DNA from: Gari tellinella
Lineage: Eukaryota; Mollusca; Bivalvia; Cardiida; Psammobiidae
DNA: 64,000 bases
Direction of reading: 5' to 3'
NCBI GenBank assembly: GCA_922989275.2
Contig: OV277862.1
Coordinates: 67,593,832 to 67,657,831, forward strand
Part shown: positions 11,280 to 23,400 of the stretch, one piece after another
Layout of the letters: the number at the start of each line of letters is the position of its first letter
Position numbering within the stretch: position 1 is the first letter of the stretch
Made by a program: the position numbers and the translations under genes
Notes under the pieces: generated by a model
Seen by the model: the letters and a program-made list of their open reading frames with translations, nothing else
Database searches by the model: none
What the model was told of the DNA's origin: nothing

Positions 11280-11495
11280 ACTGCTTAAAGATACCGAAAC
11301 CCAGATTTTGTCTATAAACTTTATAAACGTATAAATATTCGTTTAGGAAAAGGATTTATGTTAAAAGATACATTTCTAAGAAAAATAGTACAGAGTTCCA
11401 TCAGGATTTGAACCCGTTTTCAGTGTTGTGTCTATATATCTTTAATTTCTAAAGCCAGCTTCAGTCAACCAAGACTACCCATGCAACTAATAGTC
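11280..11495 (-). mobile_element. tRNA-related SINE fragment
   Basis: On the minus strand there is a B-box-like GGGTTCAAATCC near 11,406-11,417. The AT-rich tail (TTTAGGAAAAGGATTTATG on the plus strand) resembles the copy at 17.65-17.93 kb. The A box is poor. Confidence 0.4.
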
Positions 11496-11512
11496 ATTTG
11501 CTGATAATTAGT

Positions 11513-11747
11513 CTTTTTACCCCTTTGAGTCATTCCACCACTGAAGAAAATAGTTCCACTTTATACAGACATGTATAAAGACCATGCAAAATATTTTCTT
11601 TATCGGATATCCTAACAGATTGTTGCTTAAAGCAGGTTGAAACTAAAGCAAAATGTGCTTTCATGTGCATTTTGCTTTACTATCAACCTGCTGTAAGTGG
11701 TCAACTGTCTTCAAACCTTAGAAACAGGCTATAGGATAAAGGGTTGA
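11513..11747 (+). mobile_element. Family A MITE, ends decayed
   Basis: TTTTTACCCCTTTGAGTCAT, the ATTCCACCACTGAAGAAAAT arm, a core 1 hairpin and GAAACAGGCTATAGGATAAA. Confidence 0.75.
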
Positions 11748-11934
11748 TACAATATTGACTACATACTATGGGGCAATGGGTTGAGTGACCACTCAGACGA
11801 CCTATTGGTTGTCTTAAATATAAGTGGCTGCTTAATCAAGGATAAAAGTAATACAGAAAGCTCTAATGAGAGCTTTCTGTATCATTTTCCATTCTGCATT
11901 AAACAACCATCTGTCTTTAGAGATTTCTACACTA

Positions 11935-12170
11935 CAGTGGAGAATCTGTTATTCTTTCCCAATAAACGCGTTTACGCTAAAACTAGTTTTTCTTTAACAA
12001 ACAGTTTGGAGCCAGATCAGACGCCGGGTAACCCTGCGTCTGATCAGGCTCCAAACTGTTTGCCACCAAGATAAAGATGAAATATCAGAATTGTCCAAAA
12101 GTTGTACTTTTCTACGTTTTAGTGCTTTGCGTTTGCGTTTAAACGGGAAAGAATAACAGATTCTCCACTG
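11935..12170. mobile_element. Family M MITE (mariner-like), 26-bp perfect inverted repeats
   Basis: CAGTGGAGAATCTGTTATTC at the left and its exact complement at the right (26 bp), TA on both sides. The centre is a core 2 hairpin (AACAGTTTGGAGCCAGATCA ... GGGTAACCC ...). It lies within a T4-type element (core 1 variant at 11,820-11,915). Confidence 0.9.
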
Positions 12171-12189
12171 TATTTCAATGAGTGGTTGG

Positions 12190-12408
12190 TTAACCCATTA
12201 CTCCATAGATACAAGAAAATAGTTCCAATCTTTATAGCCATGAATGTGTATCATAAGAATTATTTTCTGTTTTCTAGCAGGTGGTAGCTTAAAGCAGGCT
12301 GAAAGTAAAGCAGAATGCACCTTAGGGTGCATTCTGCTTTACTTTCAACCTGCTTTAAGTGGTCGGCTATCTGCAATACTAAATACAGTCTATGGAGTAA
12401 AAGGTTAA
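12190..12408 (+). mobile_element. Family A MITE
   Basis: TTAACCCATTACTCCATAGA ... GTCTATGGAGTAAAAGGTTA with the complete core 1 hairpin. Confidence 0.88.
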
Positions 12409-12694
12409 TACAGGATATGATAGGTACTGAACACATTGTACACATATAAAACTTAGTACTTAGTACATGTACATGAAAATAAAGGAATGTTCTCACCAGG
12501 CTAATACCTAATCAGTCCACTTAAATTTCTATATTGAAGGGATTCAAATATGTTTGACTTCCATATGATTCGAATAGTTAACATACCATCTAACAAACAA
12601 GGACTTTAATAAAGAGTTAATTAAAACCACTTAATCTTCTTGTATTCTAAGAAAAAGAACACACTTCATGTGTAAAAGGTTTGCCCATAATCCA

Positions 12695-13120
12695 TTAACC
12701 CCTTATGATGCATATATGGGTCATTTACACACAGTGTATCTCTAAAGAGTACACTTGTTCTATACAGTGTAGACCCAGATCAGAGGGCTCCTGTAGGAGT
12801 CCTCTGATCAAGGGGTGAACTGTTTATCATTCTGCAAGATATGTGTACTGTGAAAATAATTATAAATAGTTAAAAATGGACTATACAGTCAAACTTCGAT
12901 ATCTCGAACTATCCGATAGTTTGACACATTAATTGCAATATTTCATGCTTGGTTAAGTTAAACATACCCATATATCAAAGTTAAAACGTGGCTAAAGCCA
13001 CGTTTTAACTTTGAAATACGGGTATGTTCGATTTAACCGAGTTCGAGATATCGAAGTTCGACTGTACTTAATTGGAAACCAGAATTGCCAATTTGAAGTT
13101 TTCGGGGGTTAGTGAGCTGA
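12695..13120. mobile_element. Family E element split by T3
   Basis: TTAACCCCTTATGATGCATA at the left; core 3 near 12,775-12,835; the right end GAAGTTTTCGGGGGTTAGTG has lost TTAA. Its AAAATGGACTA | CTTAATTGG junction is interrupted by the T3 at 12,886. Confidence 0.75.
12886..13064. mobile_element. T3 MITE (mariner-like), 179 bp, almost a full palindrome
   Basis: CAGTCAAACTTCGATATCTC ... TCGAAGTTCGACTG, flanked by TA. The inner arms TATATCAAAGTTAAAACGTG and complement meet at GGCTAAAGCC. Confidence 0.88.
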
Positions 13121-13189
13121 AGGAATCTCTGACAATCAGATTTGGGATAAACATAATTAACAGAGTACCATGATTTTCTTGTAATGTAA

Positions 13190-13482
13190 TAACCCTTCTC
13201 ATACAAGGTCCAAGGTTATAAAGCTTCTGAGTGGAATCTGAGATCATTCTCAAGCATTTGATTGGTCAGATTTGAGCTTTTGCACAGAAAACCCTCAACA
13301 CTAAAACAAAGGCTAATTGATTGTATAAAAGACAGGTGACAGCTCAAAGCAAGGTGAAAGTAAAACAGAAAGCTCCTAAAGGAGCTTTCTGTTTTACTGT
13401 CACCTTGCTTTAAGAGGTCATCTGTTGTAAACACCTAATAATTAAAACAATTTTTGTGGGTATAATAGAAAGATTATACTGT
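13190..13482. mobile_element. Family F fragment followed by a T1 copy
   Basis: 13,215-13,275 has the F motif TCTCAAGCATTTGATTGGTC. From ~13,285 a T1 copy with the core 1 hairpin (AAAGCAAGGTGAAAGTAAAA / AGCTCCTAAAGGAGCT) ends ...AAGATTATACTGTA. Confidence 0.65.
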
Positions 13483-13739
13483 ATAGTGAACATTTCTGTC
13501 AAAAGATAAGGTACTATGGCTCATTTATCAGGTCAGAGTAGAAGCATAGAAATACATTTCTATGAATCCATTCAGGTATAAAATGGCAAATCTATGTAGA
13601 AAATACATTATAAGTAAAACTTGCTGAGTGAAATGTGAATTTTTACAATCTGTGTTCAGAAATATAATTTGAAAAATAAAGTTAAACTTGTTTTCAGTGA
13701 AAATTATGTACATGATGCATGTGCATTAATGCAAAACGA

Positions 13740-14055
13740 AAGGAATGCAGAAAGCTCCTAAAGGATCTTTCTGCATTGATTTTGTCTTGCATTAAGCAAT
13801 CATCTGTCTTTAACTCATTACCCCACAGCCTGTTATTAGTTTTGAAGACAGATGACTACTTAAAGCAGGTTGAAAGTAAAGCAGTACACATGGCCTTATG
13901 GCACGTTTGGATTTACTTTCAGCCTGCTATAAGCTACCATCTATCAGAATATAGAAAATGTTTCTTATGGTATGTATTCATGACTGTATACATTGAAAAC
14001 TTTTGTCAGTGATGGGAAAAATGGACAGGCATATTTTTATGGAGTAATGGGTTAA
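13740..14055 (-). mobile_element. T4-type core hairpin holding a family A copy (13,810-14,055)
   Basis: AATGCAGAAAGCTCCTAAAG ... GCATTAAGCAATCATCTGTC is the T4 form of core 1. TTAACTCATTACCCCACAGC ... TTATGGAGTAATGGGTTAA is a family A copy in reverse, placed at a TTAA. Confidence 0.75.
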
Positions 14056-14353
14056 TGATTTCAGTTCCAAATGAATTGTCACTCAGCACAAGTTTAACCC
14101 TATGATACAAGTAAGTGGATATGTAGATAACTTGCGCAGTAATTTCACACCAAAATCAAATTTGCATAGCTTGTTTGCTTGGTAATTGATACACATTTCT
14201 GACAGTATTCGATAGGAACATCTATCTCCACTATCTAAACTGTTTTGCACACATTTCTCCACAGAATATCAACTCTTGCTTCCTACCAATCAAGTACACT
14301 TTGATTTCATTGGTCAGTCTCACTGAATAATGTGATGTGATTGGTTGTCCTCT
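14056..14353. other. Probable 3' UTR / 3' flank of the CLCN7-like gene
   Basis: Low-repeat sequence directly after the stop codon. No polyadenylation hexamer seen, so the extent of the UTR is unknown. Confidence 0.5.
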
Positions 14354-14452
14354 TTACTTGTCCTCAATATTCAACTGTTCTACTTTCACCAAGCCTCTTT
14401 TTGATTCCACTCTGAATTTTGCCAAGTCTTTTCTTGTTATCATACCAATGGG
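14354..14452 (-). CDS. CLCN7: CLCN7-like terminal coding exon W16 (end of CBS domain 2, stop)
   Basis: 32 codons plus TAA at 14,356-14,354; acceptor ttgcag. [20 protein letters not shown] matches ClC-7 VVGLVTRKDLARYRLGKRG, followed by a short C-tail ending NIEDK. No AATAAA (TTTATT on the plus strand) was seen from here down to about 12.7 kb, so the poly(A) site is not located. Confidence 0.94.
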   Translation of the reverse strand, partial: PIGMITRKDLAKFRVESKRGLVKVEQLNIEDK

Positions 14453-17400
14453 CTGCAAGAAAGGCAAACACATTAAAATATAGTTACATGTATTACAACC
14501 ACACAAAAGAATAGTCATTGAATAATTATGTTGACAAGAAACTGCCAATGTCGATATGACTGGAGAGCATCCACTTACAATAATCCTGGTATCATGACAA
14601 AACTAAGCAATGTTCTTCTACTGAAATTTAACCCATTACTCCATAGATACTCATTTTAACGCATTTCATTTATTCCTCCACCCAAGAAAATTAATATAAT
14701 AGTTCTACTTTATAAAGTCATGAATATGCACCATCAGAAATAATTTCTATATTCTAGCAGATGATAGCTTAAAGCACATTCTGCTTGCTTTAAGTGGTCA
14801 CCTGTCTTCAAAACTAGAAACAGGCTATGGAAAAACGGATTAATTGCAAAATGAGAGAAATAATAATGCATGATATTTTCGTTCCACTACAGAGACAGTA
14901 ATGATGCTCAAAGAAGGCAATGTTACATGTCTGCAAGACAGATGTTTTAGGTCATGATGCTCATGTGTGGATGCTAAATGAAGACAAAAGTAATACTGCT
15001 TTCTGCATGACTTTCATCCTGCATTAACTCATTGAATCCTAGTAACAAGTATACTAACTTAGTACCTGTGAAGAGTACATATGTCCTAGGCTCCTGATCT
15101 GGGTCTACACTGTTTGTCATTTTGAAAATGTATACACTAAATAGTAGAAAATGGACTAAATTAAATTGGAAATTAGAACTTTCCATAAAAAGCTTCAGGG
15201 GCATAACAAGTTAACCCATTACCCCATAAATACACATTTTTACGCCTTTTATTTATTCATCCTCCAAAGAAAATAGTTCTAATTTATGCAGTTATAAATA
15301 TGAATGATAAGAAATATTTTCTATATTCTAGCAGATCATAGCTTAAAGCAGGCTGAAAGTAAAGCAGAATGTGCCTTAAGGCACATTCTGCTTTACTTTC
15401 AACCTGCTTTAAGTATTCACCTGTTTTAAAAAGTAGAAACAGGCTTTTGGGTAATGGGTTAAGCTGTAAGTGACCTGACTGTTAGCCATATTTTTGGAGT
15501 AGCTATTGAGAGGGAACAATAATGATTACCTCATTACAATCATTGACCACTATAAGATGTCTCAACCCAAGACCTCGGAAAAGTTTGAACAGCCGTGGAA
15601 GTGAGAAAGTCTGCAAAAGAGAATGAGAAAAATGTTTACTTTTACTACAATAGGTATTAACATAATAAACGCTTGCGATGAGTATACTCATCATTTACAA
15701 ACAGTTTAACTTTGAAGAGAAAACCAAATCCTAATTAATAGTTCCAATTTATACAGTCATGAATATGTATCATAAGAAATATTCAAGATGGAAGCTTAAA
15801 ACAGGCTAAAAGTAAAGCAGAATACACCCCTAGGGACACATTCCGCTTCACTTTCAACCTGCTTTAAGTGGTAAACACTAGAAACAGGCTATGGAGTTAA
15901 GGGTTAAAGACTCAACAGGGATATTTTTAAGGGCTGCCAGACATGTAATGCTGATAAAGAGGCAACAACACAAGCTAAAGACAAGAGCTGCATGCGGCCC
16001 TAAATCGCTCACCTGGTACCCATGGTTACGGTCATGGTAATGGACCAGTAAGGGTTTAGTTTTCACTATAAGCCATCATCGGTAAATTCACCCCAACCAA
16101 CTGGCGGCCATGTTTGAGCTAGGAAGATTATTTGAAGAAAACTGGCAAAGGGTCACCCATGAATCATTATTTGTGTAAAATTATTCTTAAATGAGACCAA
16201 TATTTTCAGAATTTTTTTTTAAAGATTTTCTGTACAGAAATATAAGGAAAACAAGTCCCACCCAATGGGGCCATGGTTTTTCAAGATAACAAAATGAGGT
16301 TAAGAAATCTGGCAGAGAGTCATAAATGGATCATTTGTGTAAAATTATTTTCAATTTGGACCAGTAGTTTTACAAAAGAAGATTTTTTAAGTTTTTACTA
16401 TATGTACAGTAACATAAGGAAAATGTGCCCCACCCACTGGCGTCCATGTTTTTTTAGATATCAAAATTATTTAAGAAATCTGGTAGAGGGTCACCCATGG
16501 ATCATTTGTATGAAATTACTTTCAAATCGGACCAGTGGTTTCAGACAAGAAGATTTTTAAAGTTTTAACTATACATGTATAGCCATATAAGGAAAATCTG
16601 CCCCACCCACTAGCGGCCATGTTTTTTTAAGTAGGAAAATTATTCTAACAAATCTGATAGAGGGTAACCAATGGCACATTTGGGTAAAATTATTTTCAAT
16701 TCGGTCCAGTAGATTTTGACAAGAAGATTTTTTAATCTGAGAGGGTACCCTACAAGGAACAATCCTATGAAGTTTTGAAAAAATTGGCCAAGTGGTTTTC
16801 AAGAAAAAGTTTGACAGCTGACTGACAGACGGACGACGACGGGATCACAATAGCTCATCTTGGCACTTCGTGCCAGGTGAGCTAATGAGCTAGAAGGATA
16901 ATTCCACAGAGAAGGCATGCAAGACAGTCATCACCCTGTAACTTGTACGTAACATGTCTGTAAAACCTCTCTATTACAACTATCAAAATGAAGGCTAATT
17001 GACTGTATAAAAGACAGAAGACAGCTTAAAGCAAAGGTGACAGTTAAACAGAAAGCTCCTTTAGGAGCTTTCTGTTTAACTGTCACCTTGCTTTAAGCAG
17101 TCACCTGTCTCAAATACCTAATACACACAATTTAGTGGTCATTGTAGAAAGGTTTTACTGTATTGTAAATTCAACTTACTGGTTCTATAGTGTAAGGGTT
17201 TGGTGTAATATACGGCCGTAGATCAATCAAATAATCCCTCTCTTCATCTGATATCCTAATGTGCTGAAAACAAAACAATCAAACAGATACTATAAATGAT
17301 AACAAGAGTTGCAATAAAGTTCATAACTAAACGGCAAGTTGAAAAGATTTCTAAAATCCATTCCGCCATAAATACATGTACATCCATTTACGCCTCTAAT

Positions 17401-20400
17401 GATTTCAAAACTTGGAAAACTAACCTCCACCTAGGAAGTATTGAACATAGAATAGTTCCAATTTATATAGCAATTACTATATATAATAAGAAATATTATC
17501 TCTTTCCTAGCAGATTATAGCTTAGAGCAGGCTGAAAGTAAAGCAGAATGCGCCTTAAGGCGCATTCTGCTTTACTTTCAACCTACTTTAAGTAGTCATC
17601 CATCTTCAAAACCAGAAACAGGCTCTGGGGTAATGGGTTAAAGAGACTCGCAACGGGATTTAGCATTAAAAATAGTAATTTGTCAATATGTATCAAACGC
17701 TTATATGAACGGGTAAGAATTAGTTTAGGATAAGAAATTCTGTTGAAAAAAATGCATTTCAATAAAAAAATATATTGAGCTCTGGTTGGATTTGAACCCG
17801 GGACCGGCATGCGCGGACAGAAGGCAAAATAAGGAAACCACTTAGCCCACTGGGCTACCGAACTTTTCATATATTTGGGATCGATGTAACATATTTCAGT
17901 GTGTAGCGATGGAGAGTACATACAACAACATAATTCGGATCGGGTTTATGTCTGAGCCTGTGGTCAATTTCTATAGCGTCTTTCGACGCTATTGATAAAA
18001 CGATGGAAAATATCTAAACAAGAGGGCCTGAAGGCCCTGATACCGCTCACCTTTTGTACTAAAGCCTGATAGCTTTACCTTTCTGTTTCACCCGTTTTCG
18101 TCTAAATCTATTCAAATTTGCAGTATAGCATGTAAACCATTTTGGAATACAACCTCATAATTCTAGTATAGTAAAGTACATCAAGGGCTGATAACTAGAC
18201 CCTAAAGAATACTGAAATGAAGCCTTTTCTAGCATTTCAAAGTATATCAAGGGCAGATAACTATTGTCACAATGATAAGTTTTAAACAATAATTGCACTC
18301 CTTTGAGAACCTATAGCTATATACATTGTGTGCAAGTATAATCAAAATCCATTCAAAATTGTAGTTGCAAGAGTGTAAACACTGTAAAATATGGTATTTT
18401 CAGCAATTCAAAAGGTAAAATTTTGGCCTAGCGAGAGCCCTGCTCCTTATGTATTTTTCTTTCCTTTCAACCTGCTTTAAGTAGTCAAAGGTAGAAACAG
18501 GCTATAATAGAACCATTTCTTTTGATGTTATACTTTTCTACTTAACTTTCAGAATGTTTTAAGCTTCTATATACTAGGATATAGAAAATATTTCTTATGG
18601 TGCATATTCATGACTAAACAAATTCAAACTATTTTCTTCAGCTAAGGAATCAATGAACGGTGTAAAAACATGTATTTATGGAGTAATGGGTTAACCCATT
18701 CCCCCATAGCCTATTTCTAGTTTTGAAAATAGGTGGCAACTTAAAGCAGGTTGAAAGTAAAGCAGAATGTGCGTTAAGGCACATTCTGCTTTTCTTTCAG
18801 CCTGCTTTAAGCTACCATCTGCTAGAATATAGAAAATATTTCTTATGTTTCTAACTTCTAACAGTATAAATTGGAATCATTTTTTTCAGTGGAGAAATAA
18901 ATTAAAGGCGTAAAAAGATGTATCTATGGGGTAATGGGTTAACACCAGTTTGACTGCACTTACAATTTATATGTTTATGTACAGTAACCCCCTCTATTGC
19001 AACCACTAAATTGTATTAATCATTAATTCTTTTAGACAAGCGACTGCTTAAAGCAAGGTGAAAGTAAAACAGAAAGCTCCTTTTACCTTGCTTTAAGCTG
19101 TCAGCTGTCTTTCATGCAATTTTAAAATTAGTATACTTGTTGGTAGTTGTAATTCACAGGGTTTACTGTAGATAGAATTCTCCTTATAAACAAATACATT
19201 TATAAGTCCCGTGGTGAATATATCTTTTGGAGTTAGTATGAAATTAAACTCCTTCAACGACATGTTCATATTATAATTTTATGAACTCATGGCAAAGATG
19301 ACAATCCTATATGGGGCAATAAACCTGATGTAATACAGGCCTGTCTAGCACGGTTTACAACAACACTGTTCTATCAGGGCTGCCATTTCTCCTGATTTTT
19401 CCTAAATCTTCGGATTTTTTTCAAGTACATGGTTAAAGCAGGCTGAAAGTAAAGCAGAATGCGCCTTAAGGCGCATTCTGCTTTACTTCCAGTCTGCTTT
19501 AAGCAGCCACGTGTCAACAAAACTAGAAACAGGCTATGGGGTAAAGGTATGATTGGTAAACTCGCACTTGAAAAATGCAAATTTGGAAATCTTAGGATTT
19601 TTCATGTCAACTTATGGCAGCCCTGGTTCTATTGTTCTAAAGAATTTGAACAAGCAAGCAGTATTATTACACTCAAAGTATTTATTGAACAGTGAATCTA
19701 AAGCCAATCCTGTTTTAACCCTTTACTCCATAGCCTGTTTATACTTTTTAAAGACAGGTGATTACACCTACTTAACCCTTTCTCCCATAGAAGCGCCTTT
19801 TAGCGCATTTAGATTATTCCTCCACTGAAGAAAATAGTTCCAACATAAACAGACATGAACATGTGACATAAGAAATATTGCCTATATACTCACAGACGGT
19901 AGCTTAAAGTAGGCTGAAAGTAAAGCAGAATGCGCATTGAGGTGCATTCTGCTCTACTTTCAACCTGCTTTGAGTGGTTACTTGTCTTCAAATCTAGAAA
20001 CAAGCTATGTGGTAATGGGTTAAAGCAGGTTGAAAGTAAAGCAAAATGTGCCTTATGGTGTACTTATGGGGTAATGGCTTAGTTGGTTAATATTCAACTT
20101 TTGATCGCTTTTACAAACAGACTGGATACATATCAGGCCAAACAAATATATGAACTGATCTGGATTCAAGCCCTATTAAGCTGTTACAGTGCATGCATGT
20201 TTTATAGTGAATTTAAACATAGATATGTTCCTTATTTATTTATATAGGGGTATGTATGAGGTGTGTTAAAATTAAGAAATAATAAATTCATACCAGTGTT
20301 TTTATCATGCAATCGAACACTGGTAGGAGTTGAGATGCGTAGTAATTTAATCTCGAGGCCTTTAGGCCGAGCGGTTTAATTACAAGCATCTCAACGACTA

Positions 20401-23400
20401 CCCGTTATCGATTGTTAGATAAAACACTGGTTTAATTTATTATTTCGATTCTAACATAATTTAACCTTAATTTGCACCGAAGCAACGGAGCTACATTTCT
20501 TGGCGTATGCATTTTCGAAGCCATATGACGTCACGTTAGAACGTTACAGCACGTGAGTGTTCTATTGAGAACTCGTACACTGATACGTTCCTTCTTTGTT
20601 TATATAGGGGTATGCGAGAGCTGTGTTAGAATTAAAAATTACTAAGCATGAAAAAAAAATTTAAGATTAGATACCTACATTGATCTTCAAATACTGGAAA
20701 TCGTATTTTCGGAAATCTTTTAACCGGACTGTATTGGGCTGCATTAAACCCTCCGGACTGAAGATCTGCAATAACAAATACAATTAGTAGGTATAGTGAT
20801 CAATTCTATTTTACAGTAGTAAAGACGTTATTCTTTCTCATTATACATTTTTACACTTAAACTATTAATATCATTGCAAACAGTCTGGAGCCAGATCAGA
20901 CGCTGGGTAACCCAGCGTCTGATCAAGCTCCAAACTGTTTGCAACTCAAATTAAAAATAGTAGTCAGAATTGTCAAAATTTGTCATTTTCTTTATTTTAT
21001 TGCAATGCTTTTGCATTTTGTTTGCATTTAAACGGTAAAGAATAATGTCTTCTCCACTGAATGCTGACATTCTGAAGTTGACTTTGTCGTCCATATGTTC
21101 TCATAAACAGGACCCATTAGAAAAATGGCTTGATCAGAACCCACAGTTTACAATGTATAAGGGTTTAAATCATGCAATGAAATTTTCTGTTGACTGTATT
21201 TATAAAGTGTGAAGGTCGAGTTTAACACTTTACTTCAAAATCTCTAAATGAAATTTGTTAATCTGCCTTACAATTTAAACCATACCCACTTCTTTTTTTT
21301 TACTTCAAAATATGTTACATTTAATTTTAAAAGAGAATAACATTCCTTCCCATTCAAAGGGGTCAACTTACTTGTACATGTAACTTACCTATATGTCACC
21401 TTACTTTAAACTTTAAAATATATGAACTTACCATTAACTTTAAAATAAGTCAACTTACCTTTAACTTTAAAAGAACCAATAACTGAGATCTGAGGATTAA
21501 GCCCCGAACTTTCGATGGTTTGCTGTGATCCTGTGTATAAAATAGACAGGTATGATCGATTGTCTGTAGAACAGAATGTGAACATAGTTTATTACCTGTA
21601 CTGGTTAGTAAACTTACACTGTGGAAACAAGTACATGTAATGATAGCTTCCAAAACTGCCAATTGTGTCATTAGCAATAACTTGGAGCCAAATCAGACGT
21701 TTGTAACTAGGCATTTAATTTCAATTGTTTGACTTTATTTGATGTGATTTTACTTTGCTTGAACAGTATTTCACTCATATCGCAACGTCCAGCTAATAAT
21801 AATATGTGCCAGAAGACCCAAGACACCTTTTATAGACTGTTTCAGGCACACAGCAACTGGATAGACCCTCTAACCTACCACAAGCCACTTGGAAGGCTTC
21901 CCCACATGACAAATCCGAAGTGGTAAGACTGTGATTTGAACCACAGTGGTGGGGAGCTAAGTGATTTTCAGTCACAGTGACTATTACCACTCACCACTGA
22001 GGCCCCTCATGTGTTTGACTCTCAAGTCAACATGCTATTTATCATAAAATTTCAATGCAAATTCATCTGCTGTTAACCCTTTCTACCATAGAAGGGCCTT
22101 TTAATGCATTTGAATTATTCCCCCACTAAAGAAAATAGTTCCAATTTATACAGTCATGAACATGTACCATAGGAAACAACTTCTGTATCCTATCAGATGG
22201 TAGCTTAAAACAGGATGAAAGTAAAGTAGAATGTGCCTTAAGGCACATTCTGCTTTACTTTCAGCCTGCTTTAAGTGGTCACCTATTTTCAACACTAGAA
22301 ACTGGCTATGGGGTAAAGGGTTAAACAGCCACTGTATGAAGATTACCCTAAACATTTTGAAAAACAATTATCCGACATCAAAAGGATACAAAACAAAGTT
22401 TAAAAGTATTATGTGATAAATAGAATCTCACATTCATGCTCATTACTTATCATTTTTAATAAACTTGTTGACTGAAATCAATATGACGCTCCCCAAGGCT
22501 TGCGTCATATTATTTTAGTGAAGTTGTTTGTTAAAAATGATACATGATGAGCACTCATGTAAGATCCTCTATATCTTACCCTGCCTTTGGCATTGACAAC
22601 TGGAAAGCCACAGAATGTTTCATTCTTGAGAATGTCCACAATACGACCTACTCTCTCTACTTTGTTTAACGCTAGAGCTGGTGAATTCATAATATCACTG
22701 AAAATATACAACACAATAATTTGGTAATTAATTCATCCCTTCATAAATATTCCCTTTACTCCTTTTCTCTATTCCTCCACTAAAGAAAATGGTTCCAATT
22801 TATTGTCATGAATATGCACCATAAGAAATATTTTTTTAATATCCTAGCATATGGTAGCTTAAAGCAGGTTTAAAGTAAAGCAGAATGTCCCTTAACTCAT
22901 TACCCCATCAATACGCCTTTTGATGCCTCTTATTCATTCCTCCACTGAAGAAAATAGTTCAAATTTATAAAGTCATGAACATTTATCATAAGAAATATTT
23001 TTTTTATTCTATTAGATGATAACTTAAAGCAGACTGAAAGTAAAGCAGAATGCACCTTAAGGTGCATTCTGCTTTACTTTCAACCTCCTTCAAATGCATG
23101 GTTTTGTCGGATGTAGGTATCTTGTGAAATTTTATAGTCACCACAGTAGATTTTATACCTAACTTTATAGTATTACATACCTTGCTTTGATAGTATCACA
23201 GAGAGCTGGGGGTTCCCATGGTAACAAAGGAATTCCGGCTACTTCAACATTCATGTCATACAAGCCCTATAAGAGAATACAATAAGAATTGTTCCACAAA
23301 ATCCACATTCTCTGAACATCACATTTATGGTAATATCTATTTTCCTATTTTCTATTTTAGTAACTTTCTAACCCTGACCTAAGGACCTCTATCAGCAATT

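Noticed and set aside
17776..17880. A tRNA gene on the minus strand
   Set aside because: A- and B-box-like sequences are present, but the spacing is too long and no cloverleaf can be formed convincingly; a tRNA-derived SINE fits better.
22146..22367. Frames reading [17 protein letters not shown] and similar, found all over the window
   Set aside because: These are translations of the core 1 hairpin of family A; they recur wherever the MITE does.
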